64,000 bases of DNA from Theocolax elegans (Eukaryota; Arthropoda; Insecta; Hymenoptera; Cerocephalidae): assembly GCA_026168455.1 (NCBI GenBank), contig CM047428.1, positions 41,338,769 through 41,402,768 on the forward strand, in the 5' to 3' direction. A program made the position numbers and the translations under genes. The notes under the pieces were generated by a model, which worked only from the letters and a program-made list of their open reading frames with translations, was not told where the DNA came from and searched no databases. Positions 1 to 9,199 of the stretch are shown here, piece by piece (position 1 is the stretch's first letter; every line of letters starts with the position of its first letter).

Positions 1-410
1 GTGTACAATAGCAAAAAGTTTTGTTATTTTGAGACAAACATTTTGTCTATATAAAGTTTTTATGTAGGATTATACATTTCAAGATAATGCTACATAGCCG
101 TTTCTGAGCAATTAAAAATGATGCCATACCTTAAATTGATTCCATGCATATATCTGGAAATAGGACCATTATCAAATTACATTATGACGAAGTTGCCTTG
201 TAAATCTCAGGGAAATGGGTCAAAAAATGACTGAGTTATCTTAGATATATGATTACATAAATACATCCATATACATACATTTTGGGAAGGCCATAAATGA
301 TTTCGAATATACATAAATTTCTCTGACAATCTATTATCCAGTATATTTTGCTGCATCACACATTTTGCGATGATGAAAATATAAGGCTCTCCCGTGTAAC
401 GGTCGTGCCT
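1..410 (+). repeat. Dispersed repeat fragment, same family as 57.5-58.34 kb
   Basis: AT-rich non-coding sequence that shares ordered short blocks with the tandem repeat at 57.5-58.3 kb: an aaaaagtt/aaacattttgtc block, a 'gccgttt' block, a 'tctggaaatag(g/a)acca' block and a closing block reading 'ctcccgt(g/a)taacggtcgtgcct'. The closing block is at about 390-411 here and 58,312-58,334 there. The identity is by eye and imperfect. No coding potential is evident. The repeat is cut by the window edge, so its true start is unknown. Confidence 0.55.
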
Positions 411-607
411 AAAAATAAACTAAATTTTTAGTATAAAACCCAACGCGCTATAACTGTCCAAGGTGGTGTGTAAATCTGTTTAATTTTCAAGATATCCATG
501 GCAGTGAAAAAATAATAGAATTTTATAATGAATGTACGTATAATGGAAACATTATTTTAAAAATAAGGGGTTGGCGTGCGAAGCGCTCTAGGGTCGAAGC
601 CTCTCTA

Positions 608-643
<36 letters not shown>

Positions 644-1680
644 AGAAAATTGAAAAATAATCGACAGCGAATTTCTTTATTGTGGCTGTTCTTATTTTTG
701 CAAGTCACCACTGGGGAATATATTTTCAACACGTGCTTTCTTGATGGACATCGAATCGACACCTCTTTTGAAGAAAAACACAACTCAGATTTTCTCATTT
801 AAAATAACATTACAAAATCTGAGACGTGTTTTTCTTCGTACGAGGCGTCGGTATAACATCCGTCGCTGATTAGCACTGATTTGGGAGCATAAAAGAGCGA
901 CGTTAAAATACTAAAAAAGAAAAAATTTGCATGAGTGATTTTGGACAAAACTTCTAACAAACTAAAGATAAACGTGTAGGAAAAGTTCAATAGATTTTAT
1001 AAAAATAAATGGTATATAATAAACAGTTATGAAAACAAGAATACGAATAATTGAGTAATTGTATATATTGTAACAGTTTGGTTGCCGCACGGATGTTTAT
1101 TCTATTATCGCGGCTGCTCAGCGGTACGGTTAAACTTACCGTATTTAAATAAACATATATTTCCCGCGTTGCGGCGGCGGTTACCTGTTCGCTCTACCAA
1201 ATCTATTAAGTGTTAATCTGAAGCCCAGGTATTATTTCAGATAACAACCAGGTACAACAATCAAATCTGGAATTGACCGCGAACCAGGGATATCGCGTCG
1301 AGCACTTATCAACCAGAAATATGCGAGCTCTTAGGATTACGGAAGGAATCGTACGTGGGTTAAAATTCAATTCTTTGAACACCGAATTGAAATATAATAA
1401 TAAATTGAATTTATTGAATTGAATATACAAGATAAATAATAAACAAAATCTCTAATCGTCGCCGAGGTCTACGCTATTATTACAAGTCGATAAACGGCCG
1501 ACTTGTAGAGAGAGGGGGGAAAAGTATCGCGAACTAAAATAATATCCCCAGTCAACGGGAGTGGTATAACGCAATAAGATTGTTTATTAATTAGCGAATA
1601 GAACACGGTCGCGTGAAGTGGTACCACTTACTTCATAAGTTACTGAAGTCGTTAGTAAACAACGACTAGCCGATCGGTCG
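411..1680. other. Intergenic stretch, no gene recognised
   Basis: AT-rich at first, with a TA microsatellite at 609-640. From about 1069 it becomes GC-richer and begins 'tgtaacag', the way the Gypsy LTRs in this window begin. It has no matching partner or target-site duplication that I can find, so an old LTR fragment is only a guess. A perfect 14-bp palindrome (aagtggtaccactt) lies near 1617-1630. The short open frames on the minus strand show no recognisable domain and sit in low-complexity sequence. Confidence 0.5.
609..640. repeat. (TA)16 microsatellite
   Basis: Uninterrupted TA dinucleotide tract of about 32 bp. Confidence 0.9.
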
Positions 1681-1697
1681 CTCTCTCTCTCTCTCTC
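1681..1697. repeat. (CT)n microsatellite at the 5' side of the LINE
   Basis: Seventeen bases of alternating C and T. A longer CT tract lies immediately after the 3' tail of the LINE at 6678-6714, so the element may have inserted into, or duplicated, a CT microsatellite. Confidence 0.8.
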
Positions 1698-2006
1698 GGT
1701 GAGTAAAAGCCTCCTTATTTGTTTACTCTTTGCTTTTGCTATTGCAATTTGCTCACATCGCTGCCTGGAGTTTTTTACAGCAGTTGAAAGGACCGAAGGC
1801 TGTCTACAGGAGCTATTTAGATAATAGTTGCAATTTTCTGTGGACAGTGGGTCTTGCGATTTTATTTCGAAAATTGTGATATTCTTTGGAGGTTAGCTGA
1901 GCAGTCGGAGGACTTCGCTTGGGCGGCTAAAATTCAGCAGGTCAGCCAACATCTCGCAGTACGTGACACCTTGCTGGGTTGATGAGTTGCGAAAAATATC
2001 GCGAAA

Positions 2007-3227
2007 ATGGCAACGTCGCGAGGCTGCTTCGTCTGCGGGGGTCGGGTCACTAGGAAGGATTACTCTGAGGTTTGCGCAGTATGTAACAGCCTTGTCCATA
2101 CTAATTGTTTCGGTATAGCGCCGGGCTCATCCGAGCGTCGCTGTTGCGTACTAGCGCGAATCAAAGCCGTGATACATACCACTACCGAGGCGGTGGCACC
2201 ACCGACTGGGTTGCCGCGGTCGACTGGAGAGACCGACGTTACCCCGCCGATGGTCACGCCTACTCCCTCTACTTCTTGCGCGAAGCGCGTTGCCTCGCCT
2301 CCATCGCCATCAACAGCAAAGGTTGCTAAGCAACCACGCGGTGCCGCGCCCACTTTCTCCAATCAGTTCGCCCGTGATACCCTCGTGGACTCCGATCAAA
2401 TGGCGGCAGCTCCACCGCCGTGGTTGGAAACATTTGCGCGCGGTCTCAGGGAAGATTTGAGAAAGGATATCAGTTTAATAACGGAAATGGTTGGTCGAGT
2501 AGAGGAGAAGGTGGATATGGTCGGGGCCGATCTTAGGGCGCTTCATGAACGCGTTGACACGCTCGAGGAGCAGACGAACAGAAAAATCGGTGATATGAAT
2601 AATAAATTAAATACGGTAAACTCGCGATTACAGGTGTTGGAGACTGACATGTCAGCGTGTTCTGTGGGCTTTTCGCGTACCGCTGTTTCAATCGACTCAC
2701 TCAAAGATACTTGTGAGCTGCTTATACTGGGCCTTCCGTTAGTCTCGAGATCCTCGGACGAGTTGTTGGTCGAAAAATTAGTAGGATTAATTAACCTGCC
2801 GCTGCTGGCAAAGCAGGTTGTCGACATTCGTCCTTGGGCTTCGCGAGTGAGTACAGGCTCTGGTGATAATGCGTCACAACCTAAAAGTAAAGGGCTCGTT
2901 GTGAGACTATCCTCGACGTCTGCTAGAGATGCGATTGTTGACAGGGCGTACCTTCTGAAAGGGCGAAAGGCGCGTGAAATTTTCGGAGAGGGAGAAAATA
3001 ATGCCATTTTTATTAGGCCATTATGGCCTAAAATCATTTTCAAGCTTTGGTCGTCAGCAAATCGAAGGTGTTCAGAGTTGGGTTATGCGAGGCCCCTAGT
3101 AATTAATTTAAAAGTATACATTCGTGAGACGAGAGATGGGCCATTGACGCGTATAACGTCTGAAGCCGACTTACTAAACCTGCAACCGCTTTCTTCAACT
3201 TCCGCAATTTCCTCGCATGCTAAATGA
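2007..3227 (+). CDS. LINE ORF1 protein: PHD-type zinc finger, coiled coil, nucleic-acid chaperone-like region
   Basis: A 406-residue ORF1 protein, expected to bind element RNA in the ribonucleoprotein. The N-terminus carries a zinc-finger pattern with C7/C10, C23/C26, H31/C34 and C46-C47, matching most of the C4HC3 PHD arrangement found in CR1-like ORF1 proteins. A Pro/Thr/Ser-rich linker (about 60-115) follows, then a heptad-like coiled coil (about 145-216) that probably drives multimerisation. A conserved C-terminal block (about 232-385) contains 'LLILGLP' and basic residues. The ATG at 2007 has a favourable context (A at -3, G at +4) and is the first in frame. The ORF ends at TGA 3225-3227. 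ORF2 continues in the same frame right after this stop. Confidence 0.85.
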   Translation: MATSRGCFVCGGRVTRKDYSEVCAVCNSLVHTNCFGIAPGSSERRCCVLARIKAVIHTTTEAVAPPTGLPRSTGETDVTPPMVTPTPSTSCAKRVASPPSPSTAKVAKQPRGAAPTFSNQFARDTLVDSDQMAAAPPPWLETFARGLREDLRKDISLITEMVGRVEEKVDMVGADLRALHERVDTLEEQTNRKIGDMNNKLNTVNSRLQVLETDMSACSVGFSRTAVSIDSLKDTCELLILGLPLVSRSSDELLVEKLVGLINLPLLAKQVVDIRPWASRVSTGSGDNASQPKSKGLVVRLSSTSARDAIVDRAYLLKGRKAREIFGEGENNAIFIRPLWPKIIFKLWSSANRRCSELGYARPLVINLKVYIRETRDGPLTRITSEADLLNLQPLSSTSAISSHAK

Positions 3228-6218
3228 GACAGGAGTGGTCGGGCCAATAACAATAAAAATAAAAATAACAAACTCATTTCATCCAACTCATTTTCCATCT
3301 CTCATACTAACATAAATCGACTTAAAACTCATTTTACAGCCATTGAAGCATCAATCTATCCGGGTTCTTTCGATGTCATCGCTTTAACCGAAACCTTCCT
3401 TACTGAACACGATTCATCTGATATTTTTAATTTACCTGGTTATGTATTGGATCGTGTAGGCAGGGGAGGTGGCGGAGTGGCGGCGTACATACGTGAGGAG
3501 TTTAAGGTTAGCGTTGTTGCAAACTCGGATCCGGTTTTTTCTAACAAACCGGAATTCTTAATCCTACGTTTGGTGAGCGGCTCATTAATAGCGGTGGTAT
3601 ATCGTAGACCAACAGCCGCCTACCCTAGCGAGTTTTTTGATGTCCTTTCGGATATTTTACCTGATTGCAACAACGTTATCGTCACGGGTGATTTCAACAT
3701 CGATATGAGCTCGAATAGTGCAGCTGCTAATATGATGAAGTCGAATCTGATGGCATTGGGCCTTTCGCTCATACCATCGGAACCGACACATCATGCAGTG
3801 ACGTCGAATGGATTCTCTCACACTTGGTTAGATCTCTTCCTGATTCGTGAGCCGGTGCCAAACTTCAAATATCTGAAATCAACTGCTCCCTTTGCAGCCG
3901 GTCACGACTCCATTAGTTTGGAAATAATAGTATCGAGTAATCAAAAAATAGGGGAGAGGAAGTTTTGGAGGAGAAATCTGGAGGAGGTAAACTTACAGAC
4001 TCTCGCCACTACATTCACATCCTTCATGAATAACTCATTGGCTCCTGCCTGGCCCGACCAACCCCTTTCTTCATTATCTAACTCATTCGAAATCATCTCC
4101 TCTTTACTAACAAACATTAATCAATCAATCTTAAATTCATTTAATGCTTTAGCACCATTGAAATTCATCACCATTAAATATTCACAGAAACCATGGGTCA
4201 CACGTGAAATAAAACAGTCCATTAGAGAAAGAAATAACGCTTTTGTAAGGTTCCGTATTTCAGGAGACCCATTGGATTACAGAAATTATAAGGAGCTTAG
4301 AAATAGAGTATCGAATTCGTCAAATTCCAGTAAATTTAAGTTTCTTGCAAATAAATTAGATGTAAATAGAGATCCTGCTAGCTCCTGGAAGTCTCTTCGG
4401 AATATGGGACTTTGCTCAAGGGCTTATACTTCTCCATTAAACGTTTTTTCACCTCATCAACTTAATAATCATTATGCCTCCATCTCAAATCGATCACCCC
4501 CTCTCTCAGTTCAGTCGTTGGCATCTATCATTTCTAACACTTGTTCATCGTCATCTTCATCTCCTTCCTTTTCTTTCTCTTTAGTAACGGCCAAAGGGGT
4601 TAGACATGCATTACTGAAATCAACCTCTAAAGCAGTCGGTATTGATGGTATCTCCTTAAAGATGCTCAGACTCTTAGAGCCACAAATAATCTTTCCGCTT
4701 GCCGAAGTATTTAACAATATGTTAAGTGTGGGTTTTTTTCCTGACTGCTGGAAGAGGGTGGTTTTATTTCCATTGGCTAAAACTAGTAAAATTGTAACGT
4801 GTGCGGATACCAGGCCAATTGCTAGGTTATGTGAACTATCGAAAGTACTCGAGCGCATAGTTCATCTACAACTCTCAAATTATTTGGAGACAAATAATTT
4901 ATTGACAGAGAGACAGGCTGGCTTTCGCAAAGGTCACAGCACTCAGACAGCATTGTTGGGGGTCCTGGATGACGTCAGAAGGGCGATAGACTCTCGGAAA
5001 ATTACGATTCTTATGCTATTTGATTTCTCCAAGGCCTTCGACACTGTCCCTCACGATGTGCTTATTACCAAATTAAGTAATATTAGTTGTTCGGAAAATG
5101 TATTAAATTGGTTTTACAGGTATCTGGTGGGTCGCTCACAGGCGGTGGAGGGTGAGGGTGGTGAATTGTCCGATTGGTTGAATATAAATGCGGGTGTACC
5201 CCAGGGCAGTGTACTTGGTCCGATTTTATTCTCCATTTTTATTAATGATTTACCGAATGTCTTGAAGTATAGCAAATGTATGTTGTTCGCGGATGATGCC
5301 CAGGTTTATTCTTCGTTTTATCCGGCGGAATTCGAAACAGGAGTTCAACAAATCTCGGAAGATGCGAATGCGATTGCCGGTTGGGCGAACAAAAATGGTC
5401 TCAAATTAAATGTAAATAAAACGAAGGTTATAATCCTGGGCAGTCAGGCGTATATTTCCCGTATAGATCTTAACACTGCCCCGAGAGTTAAAATTGAAAA
5501 TGAATACTTGCAGTATGAAAGTGAGGTTAAGTCTCTGGGATTGTTCATATCGCCCACTTTGGATTGGTCAAAACAAGTTTTAGCAATTTCCAAACGGGTT
5601 CATGGAGTACTACACTCCTTAAGATACTATAGAAAAACACTATCGCGTAAACTTAGGAAAAATCTGGTGGAGGCGCTCATTTTCCCGCATTTTGATTATG
5701 CGTGCGCGGTTTATGATGATATTGACCAAACCAAAAATCTAAAGTTACAGAGATTATTAAATGCGTGCGTAAGATTTGTGAGGGGCGATTTGTGCAGATA
5801 TGATCATGTGACGCCTCATCGGCTTGATCTAAAATGGCTGTCGGTCGAGTCCAGACGCTCCTATCTCATTGGATCATTAGCTTATAATATAATAATACAC
5901 AACTCACCATCATACCTCGCTGTTCATTTCTCATTATTAAATAACCCAGTCACCAACCCTCGCACCTCATCACGTCATCCGCCTAAAGCACTCACCTACT
6001 TACCACCTCGCACAGAAGCCTTAAATAAATCTTTCGTCATTACATCATCCCGCATAATAAATTCCCTGCCCATCGAAAACTTCATGATCTCCTCTCTAAA
6101 TCATTTCAAACGTTCCCTTTTCGATCATCTGTTTGGACTCGACCAGACAGCTTGGTCCGACCGGGTAAATAATGAGCGATTAGTTTTGCGGCCCATCCCT
6201 CGTTTCCAAGCGGAGTAG
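3228..6218 (+). CDS. LINE ORF2: APE-type endonuclease plus reverse transcriptase
   Basis: Polyprotein for target-primed reverse transcription: an endonuclease nicks the target and the RT copies element RNA onto the nick. The frame is open from the codon after the ORF1 TGA to 6218. There is no in-frame ATG until about 3705, yet endonuclease sequence starts near 3309 ('NINRLK', then 'ALTETFL'), so initiation is not by a simple AUG. Counting from the TTG at 3447: GDFN at 81-84, HDS at 153-155, RT motif A DFSKAFD at 525-531, PQGSVLGP at 584-591 and the catalytic FADD at 613-616, followed by a thumb and a long C-terminal region. No RNase H domain is visible. No internal stop or frameshift, so it may encode active enzyme. 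Expression could be by TGA readthrough, reinitiation or a non-AUG start. Confidence 0.85.
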   Translation, partial: DRSGRANNNKNKNNKLISSNSFSISHTNINRLKTHFTAIEASIYPGSFDVIALTETFLTEHDSSDIFNLPGYVLDRVGRGGGGVAAYIREEFKVSVVANSDPVFSNKPEFLILRLVSGSLIAVVYRRPTAAYPSEFFDVLSDILPDCNNVIVTGDFNIDMSSNSAAANMMKSNLMALGLSLIPSEPTHHAVTSNGFSHTWLDLFLIREPVPNFKYLKSTAPFAAGHDSISLEIIVSSNQKIGERKFWRRNLEEVNLQTLATTFTSFMNNSLAPAWPDQPLSSLSNSFEIISSLLTNINQSILNSFNALAPLKFITIKYSQKPWVTREIKQSIRERNNAFVRFRISGDPLDYRNYKELRNRVSNSSNSSKFKFLANKLDVNRDPASSWKSLRNMGLCSRAYTSPLNVFSPHQLNNHYASISNRSPPLSVQSLASIISNTCSSSSSSPSFSFSLVTAKGVRHALLKSTSKAVGIDGISLKMLRLLEPQIIFPLAEVFNNMLSVGFFPDCWKRVVLFPLAKTSKIVTCADTRPIARLCELSKVLERIVHLQLSNYLETNNLLTERQAGFRKGHSTQTALLGVLDDVRRAIDSRKITILMLFDFSKAFDTVPHDVLITKLSNISCSENVLNWFYRYLVGRSQAVEGEGGELSDWLNINAGVPQGSVLGPILFSIFINDLPNVLKYSKCMLFADDAQVYSSFYPAEFETGVQQISEDANAIAGWANKNGLKLNVNKTKVIILGSQAYISRIDLNTAPRVKIENEYLQYESEVKSLGLFISPTLDWSKQVLAISKRVHGVLHSLRYYRKTLSRKLRKNLVEALIFPHFDYACAVYDDIDQTKNLKLQRLLNACVRFVRGDLCRYDHVTPHRLDLKWLSVESRRSYLIGSLAYNIIIHNSPSYLAVHFSLLNNPVTNPRTSSRHPPKALTYLPPRTEALNKSFVITSSRIINSLPIENFMISSLNHFKRSLFDHLFGLDQTAWSDRVNNERLVLRPIPRFQAE

Positions 6219-6672
6219 AATAATTTGTTTATTGTAGTTAGCTTAGTTATTTATAACAGTATTATCTTGCGTTATGTATTATTATTGCACTAGTTATTCT
6301 ATCAGTATTATTTTTTATTATTTATTATCAGTATCATTATCAGTATTATTTTTTGCGTTATGTAAATTTAATTTGTATTTTACACTGCATTTAACGTACG
6401 TATGGCGATCATTTGTGTTTTATATTTTTATTTATTTTGTTACAAAGCGCTAAAATTTTCTTTTGTCAAACATTAAATTTTAATCTAATTTTAACTTTAT
6501 TTTGTTTGTACATATATATTTTATTATTTTTGTTGCGTAGTTTTAAGGATTTTATTGTTACTTTTAATTATTTGTTACTTTTATTATTTGTATATATAAG
6601 CTCAAATGTATTGCTGAAGTGCCTACGGGGTTTCTATCCCAAAAGGCCCAATAAACAAGATTCATTCATTCA

Positions 6673-6680
<8 letters not shown>
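6219..6680 (+). other. LINE 3' UTR with (ATTC)n tail
   Basis: AT-rich 3' UTR ending in a more conserved-looking block that contains 'ggcccaataaacaaga' (AATAAA at 6650-6655) and then about 4.5 copies of ATTC (6661-6679). In CR1-like elements such short terminal repeats serve as the reverse-transcription start. Confidence 0.7.

Positions 6681-6714
<34 letters not shown>
6678..6714. repeat. (TC)n microsatellite behind the LINE tail
   Basis: About 36 bp of TC dinucleotides directly abutting the ATTC tail. Compare the CT tract at 1681-1697 on the other side of the element. Confidence 0.9.
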
Positions 6715-6715
<1 letters not shown>

Positions 6716-7559
6716 ACTCTCGCTGCGGTGTAGGACGAATTGTCCGTTCGCCCGTGCACCGAGGTTGCAGTAATTAAACAAATTTTGTATAGTTATTTTA
6801 TAAGCGTTACATGAATTAAGAGATCAGATTAAATATAAAATATTATGTATGATATTTACACAATGTTTTTAAAATGAATCAATTATGTATGTTTCAGTAA
6901 AATATTGGACTAATTTGTATAAAGATTATTCAGAAGTGGCTGCCGATACTTATAAAATATGCCGAAATCGTCCTCTAATGACACTAACTTATGCTACATG
7001 TAATTATATATAATTTTATTTGTAAAATATATTTTGAATAATCTCATCTGTTATTTTACCGTATTTGTGTAAGTCATCATTATTTTTTTCTCTATCCCTG
7101 GTAGCACAATCTTTTGTCATTCATTTGTTATTATGTTGCAAAGTTCCTGAATGCGGTAGAAATTACATTAGTATTACAAGTTTTTATTTTCGACTTTCTC
7201 TATATTCCTGCCGAAATAAAGACGCAATAGGTCACAAGAATAAATAAATTATACAATCGTACTTGGAGCCGAAATAATACAGATTTGCACATGCACGCGT
7301 ACTGCAAGCCCAGTTCTGCAGAATTGCACAAGACTTATATATTACTCGTGCATAAAGGAGATTGCAATAATGCAAGTAGGTACCTTCAAGAATAGCTACA
7401 GAATTATATACCTTGCCGTGCAACGAATCTGCAGCACGAGAATTATAACAAATTTACAAAAGAAAAATTGCATTGTTGAGAGTTAAACAGTGGCGTTGCA
7501 CTTAAGAGGATGTTGGAGTTATAGCCTCTGTTGATAGCCGCTCGATTTCAAGGCTTCGA
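6715..7559. other. AT-rich spacer, nothing recognised
   Basis: No frame with recognisable similarity. The start ('aactctcgctgcggtg') is probably the right flank of the LINE insertion. Confidence 0.5.
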
Positions 7560-9170
7560 ATGGCGCTGTAGTCAGGTGTCGATTTCTACGTTGCGTATAG
7601 CATTACGGTAGATATAGACTCAATGAATACCAAACGTATTACACATTTGTTTAAAAAAATAAATTTTTTCATCAACCGCCAGTTTGCCGAGTCAACGCTC
7701 GTAATCAAAGAACATATGTTTAGCGTCGTCGTAGGCCTAGCCGCAGTACTTGCAATGTGGTGATGTGTGTCTGCCCATTTGGTGTAAATAGCACTGGAAG
7801 TATCCGTATCCTGACAGAAACTGGGTGAGACGGAAGACCACCTCACCGTGATTCCTCCCCTTCCACGGAATAACCGAAGAAATGAGCCTATACGTCTACC
7901 ATCCGTGTGGGGTGTTTGTCCACCCAGTCTGCCACAGTACCAACATATGCGTTTGTTCTCCCGTCGCAGCATCGACCCTACCCATATTCCTTAGTAGGTT
8001 CGATCAGAATGACGACAGCGATTACGAGTATGGCGATTTCTGACATCGTCCTGTACGTGCACGCGATTCGCAATGCGCCCACCCGTCATCGCTTTCGCGC
8101 ATCCAGATTTCCGCCCCGTAAAGCATGTGGGTAACGCCCATCAATAGTCGCCGTGTACTCGGTCGCAGTCCGTTCACACTGGCCATAAGTCTGTTCAAGG
8201 GTTTTGTCTTTTGCGCTACTTTTTGGGTCACCGTACGTATGTGAGCCCAAAAACTCAGCTTTGTATCTAGACTCACCTCCAGATACTTGACCTCACTCCT
8301 AGTCACCACTTGTTCAGTCCCAACCGTAAAGGGTATATCGGTGTCTATATATACGTCTGGTCAGTAGCAGAAGTTCTGTCTTTTGCAGCGCTCGTTGCAG
8401 TCCGTGCTCTTTCATCCACTCCTTAACCCATCGAATAACTTGGTTCAGTTTGAGTTGAATCTGATGAATGTCTCGGGACACTATGATAGCGGCAACGTCA
8501 TCTGCGTAGATAACAAGGGATGTGTTCGTCGACATGTCCAGTCGGAGTAGACTGTCGTACAGTATATTCCAGAAGTCAGGCCCCAGAATAGAACCCTGAG
8601 CGACCCCCGCGGTTATTCGCCTCTTTATTTTTTTATCTGTAGATCTGTAGACGTCGGTCCTTAACGTAGTCAATCCCAACCCAGAGGAGGTAGTCGAGTA
8701 CCCGGAAGGCTGTTTGTGACCGCGTCCAGGATATGGATACACCTCAACGAGTTAAAGGCGTTGCGGACGTCGAGCGTCACCAATAAGACCAGTGGTCTAG
8801 TCGCATGGCAGCCCTGGTTCCACGTATCAAGCATGTTCTTAACTACGTCTATTGTTCCGATGGTCGAGCATTCCTATCGAAATCCGTATTGTCGGTCGGC
8901 TTAAAGGCCGTATATGCGCCTGAACCAGCAACATGCGGGGGACCATTACGACTCGTTTTCGGGCAAAGGAATTACTCATATGTGTTTATGCACTCCTTAG
9001 CACGGTGTCTCTTATTTCCGAGGCATCTATGACACTTAGGAACTCGGATCCTAGGCCTTACGCAACAATTAGTTCATCCGACTTTAATTCAGCCTTTTTT
9101 TAAAAGTTTTGTGGTGTCTGTAAAGTAAAGTTCGCGAACTTGTAAGGCTAAACCACGCGCATTTATTCCA
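7560..9170 (-). pseudogene. R1-clade LINE relic, copy B (ORF1 C-terminus joined to RT and C-terminal domain)
   Basis: Decayed minus-strand non-LTR element with many frameshifts and stops. From its 5' side: an ORF1 C-terminal zinc-knuckle patch near 9160-8990 (cysteines in 'KCHRCLG...KEC'). RT motif A, 'LVTLDVRNAFNSLR', follows at about 8900-8740. The RT catalytic region at 8742-8314 carries 'AQGSILGP' and 'YADD'. The thumb lies at 8309-8022 ('YLEVSLDTKLSFW', 'RLLMGVTH'). The typical R1 C-terminal region with a Cys/His finger lies at about 7972-7700. The endonuclease part is missing, so the ORF1 end sits almost directly before the RT. It cannot make a working protein. It is separate from copy A because the RT 'GFR..STI' block occurs in both. 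Confidence 0.75.
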
Positions 9171-9199
9171 AAAGAGTATACTCTACGCCTCCGGTGATG

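Larger units (their letters stand above)
1698..6680 (+). mobile_element. CR1-like non-LTR retrotransposon (LINE), nearly full length
   Basis: It has two long open frames in the order ORF1 (PHD finger plus coiled coil) and ORF2 (APE endonuclease plus reverse transcriptase without RNase H). A roughly 440 bp 3' UTR follows, with an AATAAA at 6650-6655 and a terminal (ATTC)n repeat instead of poly(A). A PHD finger in ORF1 together with a short 3' repeat is typical of the CR1-like branch of the Jockey superfamily. The 5' end is not defined by sequence; I place it after the CT tract, which leaves a 5' UTR of about 310 bp. Both frames lack internal stops, so this is the youngest-looking LINE in the window. 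Confidence 0.85.

Noticed and set aside
1069..1560. Old LTR beginning 'tgtaacag'
   Set aside because: No second edge, partner LTR or target duplication found.
2060..3043. Minus-strand frames opposite LINE ORF1
   Set aside because: Shadows of a strong plus-strand coding sequence.
6413..6733. 106-codon frame in the LINE 3' UTR
   Set aside because: Leu/Ile/Phe-rich low-complexity translation ending in the TC repeat; not a protein signal.
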